DNA of 45,036 bases from Planotetraspora silvatica (GTDB lineage Bacteria > Actinomycetota > Actinomycetes > Streptosporangiales > Streptosporangiaceae): assembly GCF_016863315.1 (NCBI RefSeq), contig NZ_BOOQ01000036.1, positions 1-45,036 of the forward strand, in the 5' to 3' direction. Below are positions 22,812 through 31,506 of this stretch, in pieces. The position numbers and the translations under genes were made by a program. Below the pieces are notes generated by a model. It had not been told where the DNA came from. It ran no database searches and worked only from the letters and a program-made list of their open reading frames with translations. Positions within the stretch are counted from its first letter, which is position 1; each line of letters opens with the position of its first letter.

Positions 22812-23596
22812 TCGTCCAGGCTTCCCATGGTCAGGTTGACGGTGGTCCCCGTCATCCCGCTCGCCTTGTCGGACGCCATGAGGACCGCCATGTCCGCCAC
22901 CTCGTCGAGCCTCATGACCCGTCGCGGGTGGGTCGTGCCTGCGAGGTACCCTCCGAACTGTTCCCAGGTCATCCCCGCCGACGCCTTGGCCTCGAAGGCC
23001 TCCCTCATCGTGCTCGTCTCCGGCATGCCGTGGGGTCGCAGACCGACCACGCGGATGCCCTGAGGCGCGAGTTCGGCGGACAGATCTCGAGTGAGCGCCT
23101 CCTTGGCGGCCTGCGCCGGGCCGTAGCCTCCGTTCAATCGGGAGCCTATCCGTGCGGGGAGCGCGGTGACGGTCATGATCACTCCCGATCCGTTGGGAAT
23201 CATCTGCCGCGCGGCCGCGCGGGCCGTCAGGAAGTACGACGTCGTGTAGGTCGTGATCGGCAGGGAGAACCGCCCGGCGTCCATCTCGGCCAGCGGGGCA
23301 CCCAGAATCTCCATGTCCGGGACCCCGATCGCGTTGAACGAGATGTCGACGCGGCCCGACTGATCGATCACGGACCGCAGATGCCTGTCCACAGCCTGCT
23401 CGTCGAGAGCGTCGACCTCGGCCGCATCGGCGGATCCTCCGGCGGAAACGATGTCCTTGGCGACGACTTCGACGGGTGCCAGGGAACGTCCGGTGACAAA
23501 GACCCTCGCTCCCTCGGCCGCGAAGGCGCGTGCGACTGCGCCGCCGATCGCGCCTCCGGCTCCGTAGATCACCGCGACCTTGTCCTTCAGCATCAT
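22808..23596 (-). CDS. SDR-family protein with atypical catalytic residues
   Basis: The 262-residue protein has the Rossmann cofactor motif YGAGGAIGG (TGxxxGxG variant) and an overall classical SDR length. The catalytic region reads MTVTALPARIGSRLNGGYGPAQAAKEAL. Tyr158 is present but position +4, normally Lys, is Gln162; Lys165 is displaced by three residues, and the usual Ser is Thr or Ala. Either a shifted active site or a non-canonical function is implied. Starts at ATG 23596 with GAGGAACC upstream. It is divergent from the second SigG-like sigma gene, which may transcribe it. Confidence 0.85.
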   Translation of the reverse strand: MMLKDKVAVIYGAGGAIGGAVARAFAAEGARVFVTGRSLAPVEVVAKDIVSAGGSADAAEVDALDEQAVDRHLRSVIDQSGRVDISFNAIGVPDMEILGAPLAEMDAGRFSLPITTYTTSYFLTARAAARQMIPNGSGVIMTVTALPARIGSRLNGGYGPAQAAKEALTRDLSAELAPQGIRVVGLRPHGMPETSTMREAFEAKASAGMTWEQFGGYLAGTTHPRRVMRLDEVADMAVLMASDKASGMTGTTVNLTMGSLDD

Positions 23597-23807
23597 CTCT
23601 GGTTCCTCTCTGTGCCCGGGTGGTCACGGGTGCCCACCTCATGGGTGAAAGACCGGCCGCTGAACCCATCCGACGTACGGATCGTCAGAGCCGTCGACGA
23701 TGCAGACACCGCGACATCGGGAAACTGGGCGCCCGCCGACCGCCCAGTTCGCCTCTCGGCCGGTGTCTCTACAGGATGGGAAATGCCACAGACGCGGGAA
23801 GAAGGCG

Positions 23808-24824
23808 ATGAGGGTGGCGACAGCCGACCTGATCTCAAGGGCGCGGGCCGGAGACGGCGACGCGTTCCGAGAGCTGACCGAGCCGCACCGCCGGGAGCTA
23901 CAGGTGCACTGCTACCGGATGCTCGGCTCCTTCCAGGACGCGGAGGACGCCCTGCAGGACACGCTGCTGACCGCCTGGCGAGGTCTCGCCGGGTTTCAGG
24001 GACGCGCCTCACTGCGCACCTGGCTCTACCGGATCGCCACCAACCGGTGCCTCAACGCGCGCCGCTCGGCCGGCCGACGACCCGCCAAGGAGTGGAACGT
24101 CCCAGGGGTCGAACCGCCGGAGCCGACCCGGCTCGGCGAGGTCGTGTGGCTCGAGCCGTTCCCCGACGCCCTCCTCGAAGGCGCGTTCGATGTGCCACCC
24201 GGCCCCGAGGCCCGCTACGAACAGACCGAATCCATCTCCCTGGCCTTCGTGACCGCACTGCAGGTCCTGCCGCCTCGCCAGCTCGCCGTCCTCATCTTGC
24301 GCGACGTCCTCGGGTTCCACGCCGACGAGGTGGCCGAGATGCTCGACTCGACGGTCGAATCGGTCACCAGCGCCCTCAAACGGGCCCGCGCGGGCCTGCA
24401 GCGCCGCCGGTCGCCGGCCGCCGATCGCGAACCGTCTCCCGCCTCCGGCTCACTCTCCGAGGACGCGATCGTGGCGAAGTTCGTCAGCGCGTACGAGTCC
24501 GCCGATCTCGACGCGCTGGTGGCCCTTCTGACCGGCGACGTCTTCATGTCGATGCCGCCGATGCCCCTCGAATACGAGGGACGAGACCTCGTGGCCCGCT
24601 TCTGCGCCGGCATCTTCGGCACGGACCGCAGGTTCGACCTCGTGCCGACGCGAGCCAACGGGCAGCCGGCGTTCGGGGCCTACCTGCGCGCTCCCACCGG
24701 CATCCGCCACGGGACCGGCCTGTTCGTCCTCACCCTCGCCGGCGACCGGATCTGCGCCATGACCCGCTTCGAGAACAGCGTGCTCCCATGGTTCGGGCTA
24801 CCGCGATCGCTCCCGAGCCGATAG
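23808..24824 (+). CDS. Second SigG-like ECF sigma factor with SnoaL tail
   Basis: The 338-residue sigma factor has region 2 ([45 protein letters not shown]), a long proline-rich linker (about 85-135), region 4 (LPPRQLAVLILRDVLGFHADEVAEMLDST) and a SnoaL-like tail (about 215-335) with FMSMPPMPLEYEG and LPWFGLP. The order of motifs matches the first SigG-like factor, so they are paralogues. The ATG at 23808 follows GAAGG. It is divergent from the SDR gene; no anti-sigma gene is near. The promoter element shared around the first SigG-like gene was not found here. Confidence 0.88.
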   Translation: MRVATADLISRARAGDGDAFRELTEPHRRELQVHCYRMLGSFQDAEDALQDTLLTAWRGLAGFQGRASLRTWLYRIATNRCLNARRSAGRRPAKEWNVPGVEPPEPTRLGEVVWLEPFPDALLEGAFDVPPGPEARYEQTESISLAFVTALQVLPPRQLAVLILRDVLGFHADEVAEMLDSTVESVTSALKRARAGLQRRRSPAADREPSPASGSLSEDAIVAKFVSAYESADLDALVALLTGDVFMSMPPMPLEYEGRDLVARFCAGIFGTDRRFDLVPTRANGQPAFGAYLRAPTGIRHGTGLFVLTLAGDRICAMTRFENSVLPWFGLPRSLPSR

Positions 24825-25014
24825 ACCGGTTCCGGGCAGTGAGGGGATCGGTTGAAATGCGGCTCAGCCGTCTGGGCGCGGCACGTTTGACGACATGACA
24901 GGCTGAGTCCGTGGACGAGTCGAGGTCGCAGCTGAAAGTTCTCCAGGTGACTGGGGCCGGCGACGGGCGGTGCCGCCGCCCGGTCGTCGGCTCGCGAGTG
25001 AAGGGACGCCACGG

Positions 25015-25203
25015 ATGAGCGAGCAGCGGATCTGCTCGGCGAAGGGCTGCGGGGCGGCGGCATCGTATGCCGTGGTCTGGAACAACCCCAAGATTCACTC
25101 GCCGGAGCGGGAGAAGATCTGGATGGCCTGTGAGGAGCACCGCCAGTCGCTCGCCGACTTCCTGGACGCGCGCGGGTTTCTGCGCCGGGTGGAGAACCTG
25201 TAG
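25015..25203 (+). CDS. Small zinc-ribbon-like hypothetical protein
   Basis: The 62-residue protein has Cys at residues 7 and 12 (ICSAKGC) and a Cys-x-x-His pair (MACEEHRQSL), four potential zinc ligands. It matches the look of a widespread small actinomycete protein with a conserved WNNPKIHSPEREKIWMACEEH region. No function is known to me. The ATG at 25015 is inside GGATGAGC without a strong ribosome site. It is probably a small cytosolic metal-binding protein. Confidence 0.75.
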   Translation: MSEQRICSAKGCGAAASYAVVWNNPKIHSPEREKIWMACEEHRQSLADFLDARGFLRRVENL

Positions 25204-25361
25204 GCGCCGGCTCCGGTGAAGCGTGGCCGACCCGACCACGGTGATCGGAGCATCCGCACGGCTCAGACCCGCGCGGTCGTTGGTCGGACGAGCGGAAAGC
25301 GCCCGTGACCAGTCGTAAGATGGCCGAAGATCAGGATATTGGAGACATCGAAGGGCCGAAC

Positions 25362-25688
25362 ATGATCTTCATCACCGCCAAGTTCCGGATCAAGCCCGAG
25401 TATGCGGAGACGTGGCCGGAAATCACGCGGGAGTTCACCGAGGCCACCCGCGGTGAGCCCGGCTGCCTGTGGTTCGAATGGTCGCGCAGCCTGGACGACT
25501 CGACCGAGTACGTGCTCGTCGAGGCGTTCCGGGACGGCGACGCCGGCGCCGCGCACGTCCAGTCCGATCACTTCGCGACCGCGCAGCGGACTCTGCCCCC
25601 GCACCTGGTCGAGACGCCGCGGATCGTCAACGCCGTCTTGGAGCAGGACGACTGGTCCTTGCTCGGCGAGATGGCCGTTCAGGGCTGA
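25362..25688 (+). CDS. ABM-domain (YgiN-type) monooxygenase-like protein
   Basis: The 108-residue protein is a one-domain antibiotic-biosynthesis-monooxygenase-fold protein. It has the opening IFITAKFRIKPEYAETWPEIT, the middle EPGCLWFEWSRSLDDSTEYVLVEAFRD and the end HFATAQRTLPPHLVETPRI. This resembles YgiN-type quinol monooxygenases, which use no metal or cofactor and act as dimers. The ATG at 25362 has GAAGGG upstream; an in-frame GTG at 25305 is less supported. It is probably a stand-alone gene. Confidence 0.85.
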   Translation: MIFITAKFRIKPEYAETWPEITREFTEATRGEPGCLWFEWSRSLDDSTEYVLVEAFRDGDAGAAHVQSDHFATAQRTLPPHLVETPRIVNAVLEQDDWSLLGEMAVQG

Positions 25689-25745
25689 CGGAACTGGACC
25701 TGGAGACACCGGGAACCACACGTCATGCGCACGATTCGCCTCGTG

Positions 25746-26246
25746 TCAATGGATCAGACGCTTCGTGGTTTTCATCTGAACCTGCGTTGAGGATCCGGAC
25801 ACGAAGGCTTCGATCGCCCTGCGAACCTCTTCGGAACGGGCCTTGAGGGGCTCGCCGATCTCCGCGTGATGCATGTCCGCAGCGAGATCCATCGCGGCTT
25901 CGGCGAGTCGGATCACGTCAGGCTCGTCGGCGATCAGCCGTATGCGATAAACGGCATGCCATGCGGAGGCCTTGAGCCGGAGGGACTCCGCTTTCGCCGC
26001 TTGATATTCGAGTTCGTGCCCCTCGCGCCCTCGTAAGGTGGCGCGGTCGTACTGCGCACCGCGGAACTCGAGCACGGCACCGGCGAAGCCGCTGTATATG
26101 ACCATCCTCTCCTCACGCAACCGGGTGGCGAGAGTGAATCGCTCGGCCCTGTCGGTCGTCCTCCGCTGGAAGACGAACGTGAGAAGGGAACCCAGCAGGG
26201 TGCCAGTGACCGCGAGGAGGGCGGTGAGAACGGCTTCCACGCTCAT
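25746..26246 (-). CDS. Membrane-anchored helical hypothetical protein
   Basis: The 166-residue protein has one N-terminal membrane helix (about residues 4-26, VEAVLTALLAVTGTLLGSLLTFVF) and then a charged, all-helical cytosolic domain (RTTDRAERFTLATRLREERM, with a long helix through EYQAAKAESLRLKASAWHAVYRIRLIA). The family is unknown to me; such proteins are common in actinomycetes without assigned function. The start at 26246 keeps the helix at the N-terminus; a much longer frame upstream on this strand is antisense to the kinase gene and not coding. Confidence 0.7.
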   Translation of the reverse strand: MSVEAVLTALLAVTGTLLGSLLTFVFQRRTTDRAERFTLATRLREERMVIYSGFAGAVLEFRGAQYDRATLRGREGHELEYQAAKAESLRLKASAWHAVYRIRLIADEPDVIRLAEAAMDLAADMHHAEIGEPLKARSEEVRRAIEAFVSGSSTQVQMKTTKRLIH

Positions 26247-26495
26247 TAGTCGATCACAGGTGGCCGTTTCCCGTTGTTCGCATCTACCGCCGGAGCCGGA
26301 GAGAACGGCGTCGGTGTGGCGGGGCATGGGCCTGGACGTACGGGTTGGTGGGGCCAGACCCACTTCAGAGCTGATCGAGGAGGTGCCGGGCTCTGTGCGG
26401 TGCACAGTGGAAACACCAAGCCGTACCGGCCGGATCGGCGCATCGCAGGAAGCGTGGGTGCCGCGGTCGGAGGTGTGAAGTGAGAAGGAATGATC

Positions 26496-27749
26496 ATGCG
26501 ACAGTCGGTGTCGTGGGTGGCGAGCGCCTGCGTCGGGTTCGTGCGAGCGTGCGTTGTGGTGGCCGTCGCCATGCTGGTCCCGGCCGTGTGGGCCGCCGCG
26601 GTGGCGCTGGCGATCTGGTGGGGAAACCCGTGGACGTGGATAGCGCCGTTCATATGGGCGTGTATCGGCACGCTCGTCCTGTCCCGACCGGTGTGCCGGA
26701 TGTTCCGCCTCCTCGTCGCGAAGTGGACGGCCACCGTCATTCCCGCCGGATACCGGGAGGCCGGGCCGGTGGTGCGCATGTCCACCGGGTACTGGTGGAA
26801 CGGGTACTCCTACGAGCGCACCCGCCGGGACGCCCTCCAGGACCAGCGGATGCGAACCCGGTGGCGCGATCCCGCCACATGGCGTGACCTGCGTTTCACG
26901 GGGATCGCACCGATCACCGCGGGGGTGGTCGCGTCCATCCCGCTCGCCGGAGTCGCGGCGGCGGTCTTCGGGTTCTCCCAGTCGTCGCTCACCATGCGCC
27001 TCATCGGGTTGCTCGGCTTGGTCGTGGCGATCGCCGGCGCACCGTATGCCTGGCGGGCCGTCGAGCCGGTGGCCGTCCGCTTCCTGCGCGCGTCGCCGGC
27101 GATGATGCTGGCGGACCGGGTGGATGAGCTGACGGCTCAGCGCGCGGACACAACGGTCGCGCAGGCCGCCGAGATCCGCCGGATCGAGCGGGACCTGCAC
27201 GACGGAGCGCAGGCACGCCTGGTCGCGCTGGGGCTCTCCTTGGCGACTGTGGAGAAGCTGATGGAGACCAACCCTGACCAGGCCAAGGCGCTGCTGCGGG
27301 AAGCGCGAGTCGGCGCCACCACGTCACTGACCGAGCTCCGCGAACTGGTCAAGGGAATCAACCCGCCGGTGCTGAGCGAGCGAGGGCTCATCGATGCCGT
27401 TCGCGCTCTCGCTTTGGACAGCCCGCTCGAAGCGGCTGTCAGCGCCGACGTTCAGCTACACCTGGATCCGCCGATCGAGTCCGCCGTGTACTTCGGAGTC
27501 GCCGAACTGCTGACCAACGCGGTCAAGCACGCCCATGCGACCCGGGCGCGGATCTCCATCGCCCGGGACGACACCGACGTCGTCGTCGATGTCGAGGACG
27601 ACGGCCGGGGCGGGGCCAGTGCGCGAGCCGGCGGTGGGCTCGCTGGGCTACGCCGCCGCCTCGCGGTCTTCGACGGCACCCTGGAGATCACCAGCCCGGC
27701 GGGTGGTCCGACCCGTGTGAGGATGGCGGTGCCATGCGAATCGTTGTAG
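26496..27749 (+). CDS. Sensor histidine kinase (HisKA_3)
   Basis: The 417-residue kinase has four membrane helices in two pairs (about residues 8-65 and 140-180) with a Trp/Tyr-rich loop between (STGYWWNGYSYERTRRDALQ). Then come HisKA_3 with phosphoacceptor His in RRIERDLHDGAQARLVALGLSL, and HATPase motifs (ELLTNAVKHAHA, VDVEDDGRGGAS, GGGLAGLRRRL). The ATG at 26496 has AAGGA 6 nt upstream, better than the ATG two codons before. Its 3' end overlaps the response regulator by 16 nt, so the pair is translationally coupled. Confidence 0.92.
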   Translation: MRQSVSWVASACVGFVRACVVVAVAMLVPAVWAAAVALAIWWGNPWTWIAPFIWACIGTLVLSRPVCRMFRLLVAKWTATVIPAGYREAGPVVRMSTGYWWNGYSYERTRRDALQDQRMRTRWRDPATWRDLRFTGIAPITAGVVASIPLAGVAAAVFGFSQSSLTMRLIGLLGLVVAIAGAPYAWRAVEPVAVRFLRASPAMMLADRVDELTAQRADTTVAQAAEIRRIERDLHDGAQARLVALGLSLATVEKLMETNPDQAKALLREARVGATTSLTELRELVKGINPPVLSERGLIDAVRALALDSPLEAAVSADVQLHLDPPIESAVYFGVAELLTNAVKHAHATRARISIARDDTDVVVDVEDDGRGGASARAGGGLAGLRRRLAVFDGTLEITSPAGGPTRVRMAVPCESL

Positions 27750-28381
27750 CCGAAGACCTCTACCTCCTGCGTGACGGGATGGTCCGTCTCATCGAGGCGT
27801 ACGGACACGAGGTGGTGGGGACGGCGACCACCGGACCCGAGACGCTCGACGCGCTGCTGAGGTGGCGGCCGGACGTTTCCATCGTCGATGTCCGGATGCC
27901 GCCGACCCAGTCGGATGAGGGTCTGCGCGCGGCTCTCGCCGCCCGCCGCGAACTGCCCGGACTGCCGATCTTGATTCTTTCTCAGCACGTCGAACAGTTG
28001 TACGCCCGCGAACTCTTGGCCGACGGCGCCGGCGGCATCGGCTATCTCCTCAAAGAGAGCGTGTTCGACGCCGATCAGTTCATCGATGCCCTGGAGCGCG
28101 TCGCCGATGGCGGGACCGCCATGGACCCGGCCGTCATCGCCAAATTGTTGTCCAGCGGATCTTCGAACAGGCGGCTCGCCCGGCTCACCGAACGCGAGCA
28201 CTCCGTGCTCAGCCTCATGGCGGAGGGATTGTCCAATCAGGCCGTCGGCCAGCGGCTGTTTCTCAGCCAGAGCGCCATCAGCAAGTACACAACCACGATT
28301 TTCGGCAAGCTCGGCATCACCGATGACGACAGCAACAACCGCCGCGTCCTCGCCGTCCTCACCTACCTCAACGAGCCCTGA
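27734..28381 (+). CDS. NarL/LuxR-type response regulator
   Basis: The 215-residue regulator has a receiver domain (phospho-acceptor Asp52 in SIVDVRMPPTQSDEG; Lys in GIGYLLKES) and a LuxR HTH (LTEREHSVLSLMAEGLSNQAVGQRLFLSQSAISKYTTTIFGKL). The receiver resembles the branch whose conserved MPPTxxDEG loop is paired with kinases of the preceding type. It overlaps the kinase gene by 16 nt and is its partner. The targets are unknown. Confidence 0.93.
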   Translation: MRIVVAEDLYLLRDGMVRLIEAYGHEVVGTATTGPETLDALLRWRPDVSIVDVRMPPTQSDEGLRAALAARRELPGLPILILSQHVEQLYARELLADGAGGIGYLLKESVFDADQFIDALERVADGGTAMDPAVIAKLLSSGSSNRRLARLTEREHSVLSLMAEGLSNQAVGQRLFLSQSAISKYTTTIFGKLGITDDDSNNRRVLAVLTYLNEP

Positions 28382-28406
28382 CGTCAGGTCGTGGCCTCTT
28401 GAGCCG

Positions 28407-28916
28407 TCAGGAAAGGAGCAACTCGTACTCGACCTGCTCGATCGGGTTGCCGTCACCGAAGTCGTGGCCGCGGACCACGCCTGACTCCGTGAAGCCGCTC
28501 TTGGCGTAGAAGCGGCGGGACTGAGGCGTGTCACGGAGCGTCCACAGATGGACCCGCTTGACGCCGTCGTCGTGCATCCTTCGCAGGGAAGCGGTCATCA
28601 GAGCGCCCGCGACACCGGTTCCCCAGCCGTCCGGGTGACCGTAGAACCCGAAGATCTCCGCCGACTCCGGTCGCGCCGGTGACGAGCCGAAGTAGGAGAA
28701 GGCCAGCGGTCGCCCGTCCAGCGCGGCCAGCATGGCCGTGCCCGAGCCCTCGGCGAGCATCGCGTGCCATTTGCCGCGCCGCTGCCGGACCGCTTCGGCG
28801 AAGAACTCCGGAGAGAAGAAGCCGGCATAGGCGACCTTCCACGACTCCGCGTGGATCTCGCCCACCACATCCCCGTCGTCAGAAGAAGCCGGGAACACGG
28901 TGAAATCTCTGATCAC
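28407..28916 (-). CDS. GNAT-family N-acetyltransferase
   Basis: The 169-residue protein has the GNAT core: VGEIHAESWKVAYAGF near the start, the acetyl-CoA P-loop GTGVAGALMTASLRRM and the final LRDTPQSRRFYAKSGFTESG strand-helix. The cosubstrate is acetyl-CoA; the acceptor is unknown. I chose the GTG at 28916 because TACTGT lies 6 nt upstream, suggesting a leaderless transcript; longer readings add a stretch lacking GNAT features. It converges on the response regulator gene (25-nt gap). Confidence 0.85.
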   Translation of the reverse strand: MIRDFTVFPASSDDGDVVGEIHAESWKVAYAGFFSPEFFAEAVRQRRGKWHAMLAEGSGTAMLAALDGRPLAFSYFGSSPARPESAEIFGFYGHPDGWGTGVAGALMTASLRRMHDDGVKRVHLWTLRDTPQSRRFYAKSGFTESGVVRGHDFGDGNPIEQVEYELLLS

Positions 28917-29048
28917 AGGACCACAGTACTGGGCGCCGACTACTGCTGCCTTATAGATGCAGTTGCGCATGCTATGTAGCTGCGGTTGCTCGTAGGCCGG
29001 GGGAACCTCGAGGTGCTGTGCTGCCGGCCCGTTCATGGCTGCGAGGGG

Positions 29049-29642
29049 CTACGGGGCCTGTACGACGCCGGCGATGACCGCGGTCACCATCCTGAGGACG
29101 GCTCCGGCCTCCGGCGGGGAGCCCTTCCGGTCGGCGAACAGCAGGTGCCCGGTCCCGATCAGCATGGGAGCGAGCATGTCGGCGTCGGCGTCCGCCGCGA
29201 TGCGGCCCAGTTCGCGCTCCGCGGTGAGGTAGGAGGCGATCATGACCGCGGCCTCCGTCAGGACCGGGACGCCCGCAGGCCACGTCTCGCGCAGGCGGGC
29301 GCGCAGTTCATCTCGGAAGGTGACGAGGGCGACGATCGCGACGGCGACGGACTCGAACAGGGCTGTCAGCGCGTCGGTGAGGTTGCCGGCGACGGTGCCG
29401 GTCCCGGCGGCGTCACGCAGGGCGGCGGCCTGGGGGGCCATCCGGTCGATGCGGTCGAGCACGAACTCGGCGAGGAAGGCGTCGAAGTCCTCGAAGTGCC
29501 GGTGCATGACCCCCTTGGCGCAGTTCGCCTCCGTGGTGACCGCCCGGCTGGTCAGCCCGCTCGGCCCGTCCCGGAACAGGACGCGCTCGGCGGCGTCGAA
29601 CAGTTGCTCGCGCACGTCCCTGATGGCCACCCCTGTCGGCAC
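29049..29642 (-). CDS. TetR-family regulator
   Basis: The 197-residue protein has a TetR HTH (about residues 8-55: VREQLFDAAERVLFRDGPSGLTSRAVTTEANCAKGVMHRHF) and a helical ligand domain. The GTG at 29642 is preferred because GGAGGG sits 7 nt upstream. An in-frame ATG at 29702 lies inside the operator region and adds 20 residues of poor quality. It is divergent from a methyltransferase, with twin palindromes between them, and should autoregulate and repress that gene. Confidence 0.88.
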   Translation of the reverse strand: MPTGVAIRDVREQLFDAAERVLFRDGPSGLTSRAVTTEANCAKGVMHRHFEDFDAFLAEFVLDRIDRMAPQAAALRDAAGTGTVAGNLTDALTALFESVAVAIVALVTFRDELRARLRETWPAGVPVLTEAAVMIASYLTAERELGRIAADADADMLAPMLIGTGHLLFADRKGSPPEAGAVLRMVTAVIAGVVQAP

Positions 29643-29685
29643 CGCGCATCCCTCCGTCTCTCGATCCGTCCCCACCCGGTTGACG

Positions 29686-29724
29686 AGTGGGCGCTTGCCC
29701 ATTCATAGTGGGCGCATGCCCACT
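29686..29724. promoter_or_regulatory. Twin palindromic operators over the methyltransferase start
   Basis: AGTGGGC-gctt-GCCCATT (29686-29703) and AGTGGGC-gcat-GCCCACT (29707-29724) are two palindromes spaced exactly 21 bp, two helical turns, so on one DNA face. The second is perfect and contains the methyltransferase ATG (29716). The -10 hexamer CATAGT (29704-29709) lies between the centres. Occupancy by the adjacent TetR protein would block transcription completely. Confidence 0.75.
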
Positions 29725-30564
29725 CTACCGCCGGATCGAGCGCCTTTCGCCGAGCCCGAGCCTCATCGACACCGACAGATGGCGGAGTCGTTCGGTTCGG
29801 ACGCCGAACGCTACGACCGGACCCGGCCCCGCTATCCCGACGCCATGGTGAACCGGATCATCGCCGCCGGACCGGGCCCCGACGTCCTCGACGTCGGGTG
29901 CGGGACCGGCATCGAAGCCCGGCAGTTCCAAGCAGCCGGCTGCAAGGTGCTGGGGGTCGACGTCGACGCGCGCATGGCGGAATTCGCGCGGCGCAGCGGG
30001 GTCGAGGTCGAGGTGGCGACGTTCGAAGCCTGGGACCCCGCCGACCGGGACTTCGACGCGGTCATCGCCGGGCAGGCCTGGCACTGGGTGGATGCGGCCG
30101 CCGGAGCGGCGAAGGCGGCGCAGGTGCTGCGGCCCGGCGGCCGGCTGGCGGTGTTCTGGAACGTCGGTCAGCCCCCGCCCGAAGTGTCGGAAGCCTTCGC
30201 CGCGGTCTATGACCAGGTGGTGCCCGATGCGCTGACCGCGCGGGCCTACCGCCAGAAGATGTCCGCCCTGGAGGGATACTCGGTGCTGTTCACCAAGGCG
30301 GTCGACGGGATACGGCAGGCGGGCGTGTTCGGCGATCCGGAGCAGTGGCGATTCGACTGGGAGCAGTCCTATACCCGGGACGAGTGGCTGGATCTGCTGC
30401 CCACCCAGGGCGACCACAGCCGGTTCTCGCCGGCTGAGCTGGAGGAACTGCTGGCGGGCATCGGAGCCGCCGTCGACGCGATGGGTGGCGGCTTCACGAT
30501 GCGTTACACCGCGGTGGTGGTCACCGCGGCGCGGACCGAGGCCCGGCTCGGCGTCGGCTCATAG
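29716..30564 (+). CDS. SAM-dependent class I methyltransferase
   Basis: The 282-residue enzyme has the class I methyltransferase fold: motif I VLDVGCGTGIEARQF, acidic end of strand 2 in LGVDVDARM, and motif GQAWHWVDAAAGAAKAAQVLRPGGRLAVFWN, the hallmark of small-molecule methyltransferases of the UbiE/trans-aconitate type. It begins SFGSDAERYDRTRPRYPDAM, typical of the group. The substrate is unknown. It is leaderless (CATAGT 6 nt before the ATG) and lies under twin operators shared with the divergent TetR gene. Its 3' end overlaps the convergent neighbour by 6 nt. Confidence 0.88.
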   Translation: MPTLPPDRAPFAEPEPHRHRQMAESFGSDAERYDRTRPRYPDAMVNRIIAAGPGPDVLDVGCGTGIEARQFQAAGCKVLGVDVDARMAEFARRSGVEVEVATFEAWDPADRDFDAVIAGQAWHWVDAAAGAAKAAQVLRPGGRLAVFWNVGQPPPEVSEAFAAVYDQVVPDALTARAYRQKMSALEGYSVLFTKAVDGIRQAGVFGDPEQWRFDWEQSYTRDEWLDLLPTQGDHSRFSPAELEELLAGIGAAVDAMGGGFTMRYTAVVVTAARTEARLGVGS

Positions 30565-31437
30565 GGGACGGACGCGGACATCCTGGAGGGCGCTCCGCAC
30601 GAAGGCCTGGTCGCCTGCGGCGGCCAGGAGGAAGCCGTCACGGCACGTGCTCCCTGCGATGGGATGGCGTGAGTCGAGGACGACGCTGCCCGCCCGTCCG
30701 CAGTCGGGGATCGGAGCCAGCACCAGCATCTGGCGGCTCAGGCCGCCGAACCAGAGTTGCGGCCCGACGAGCATGCCCTCGCGGATCTCACCGGGTCGCG
30801 AGAGCCGTACCGGGCCGTCGGCCGACAGGGTGAGGAAACCGTCGGGGGTGAGCCTGCCGTGCATGTTCTCCGCCCAGGCCACCCGTTGTTCGAAGGTCAG
30901 CCCGGCACGCTCGTCCTGCAGGGCGATCCGCCAGTCGCCGAAGGTGAAGAGCAGGACCGAACCGGCGCCGTCCACCCCGAGCGGTCCCGGCCACACTGTG
31001 ACGTTGTCGGTGAGACGGCGAATCATCGGCCGTCCGGCGGCGGTCTCGGCCTCGCCGTACAGCGGGGCGGTGAGGGTGCGGAACTCGTCCATCTCCCCGT
31101 TGCCGGCAAGAGTGCCGCTCACGTACGGCCGTGCCCCCAGCGACGCCAGGTTCAGGTCGGCGGGGTAGGTGAGCTCCGCCCGCGACCCGTCGGGGAACGT
31201 GACCCGCATCGTCCTGGTGTCGCCCGGCCCGTTCGCCTCTGGATAGGCGGCGTTGGGTGTCACGCCGATCGCGTTGCGCATGGGTGTAGGGGTGACGGCC
31301 GGGATGGGGCGGCTCGTGTCCCGGTTGGCGAGTATCCCGATGAGCGGCACGGCCACGAGAGCGACCAGCACTACGAATCCCACCCAGCTGGGCCTGCGCG
31401 TGCCCTGCTCGACGATATCGACGTCGCCGGTGGCCAT
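30559..31437 (-). CDS. Membrane-anchored hypothetical protein
   Basis: The 292-residue protein has one membrane helix (about residues 18-38, WVGFVVLVALVAVPLIGILA) and a large domain predicted outside the cytoplasm, beginning after a Pro/Thr-rich linker (PAVTPTPM). It contains PDGSRAELTYPADLNLASLGARPYVSGTL and two widely spaced Cys pairs near the end (PDCGRAG, GSTCRDG) that may form a disulfide. No enzyme motif is recognised. The ATG at 31437 has GGAAGG upstream. Proteins of this shape are common in Streptosporangiales-type genomes; the function is unknown. Confidence 0.72.
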   Translation of the reverse strand: MATGDVDIVEQGTRRPSWVGFVVLVALVAVPLIGILANRDTSRPIPAVTPTPMRNAIGVTPNAAYPEANGPGDTRTMRVTFPDGSRAELTYPADLNLASLGARPYVSGTLAGNGEMDEFRTLTAPLYGEAETAAGRPMIRRLTDNVTVWPGPLGVDGAGSVLLFTFGDWRIALQDERAGLTFEQRVAWAENMHGRLTPDGFLTLSADGPVRLSRPGEIREGMLVGPQLWFGGLSRQMLVLAPIPDCGRAGSVVLDSRHPIAGSTCRDGFLLAAAGDQAFVRSALQDVRVRPL

Positions 31438-31506
31438 CGGCCTTCCTTCGTCGTACGGCTGTCGCACCAAGTTCAGACCAATGGCTGCCTTCTGCGCAAG
31501 CCCAGG

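Noticed and set aside
26247-27200. Minus-strand extension of the 25746-26246 frame
   Set aside because: It runs opposite the second kinase gene and has no domain; the ATG at 26246 puts the membrane helix at the N-terminus as expected.
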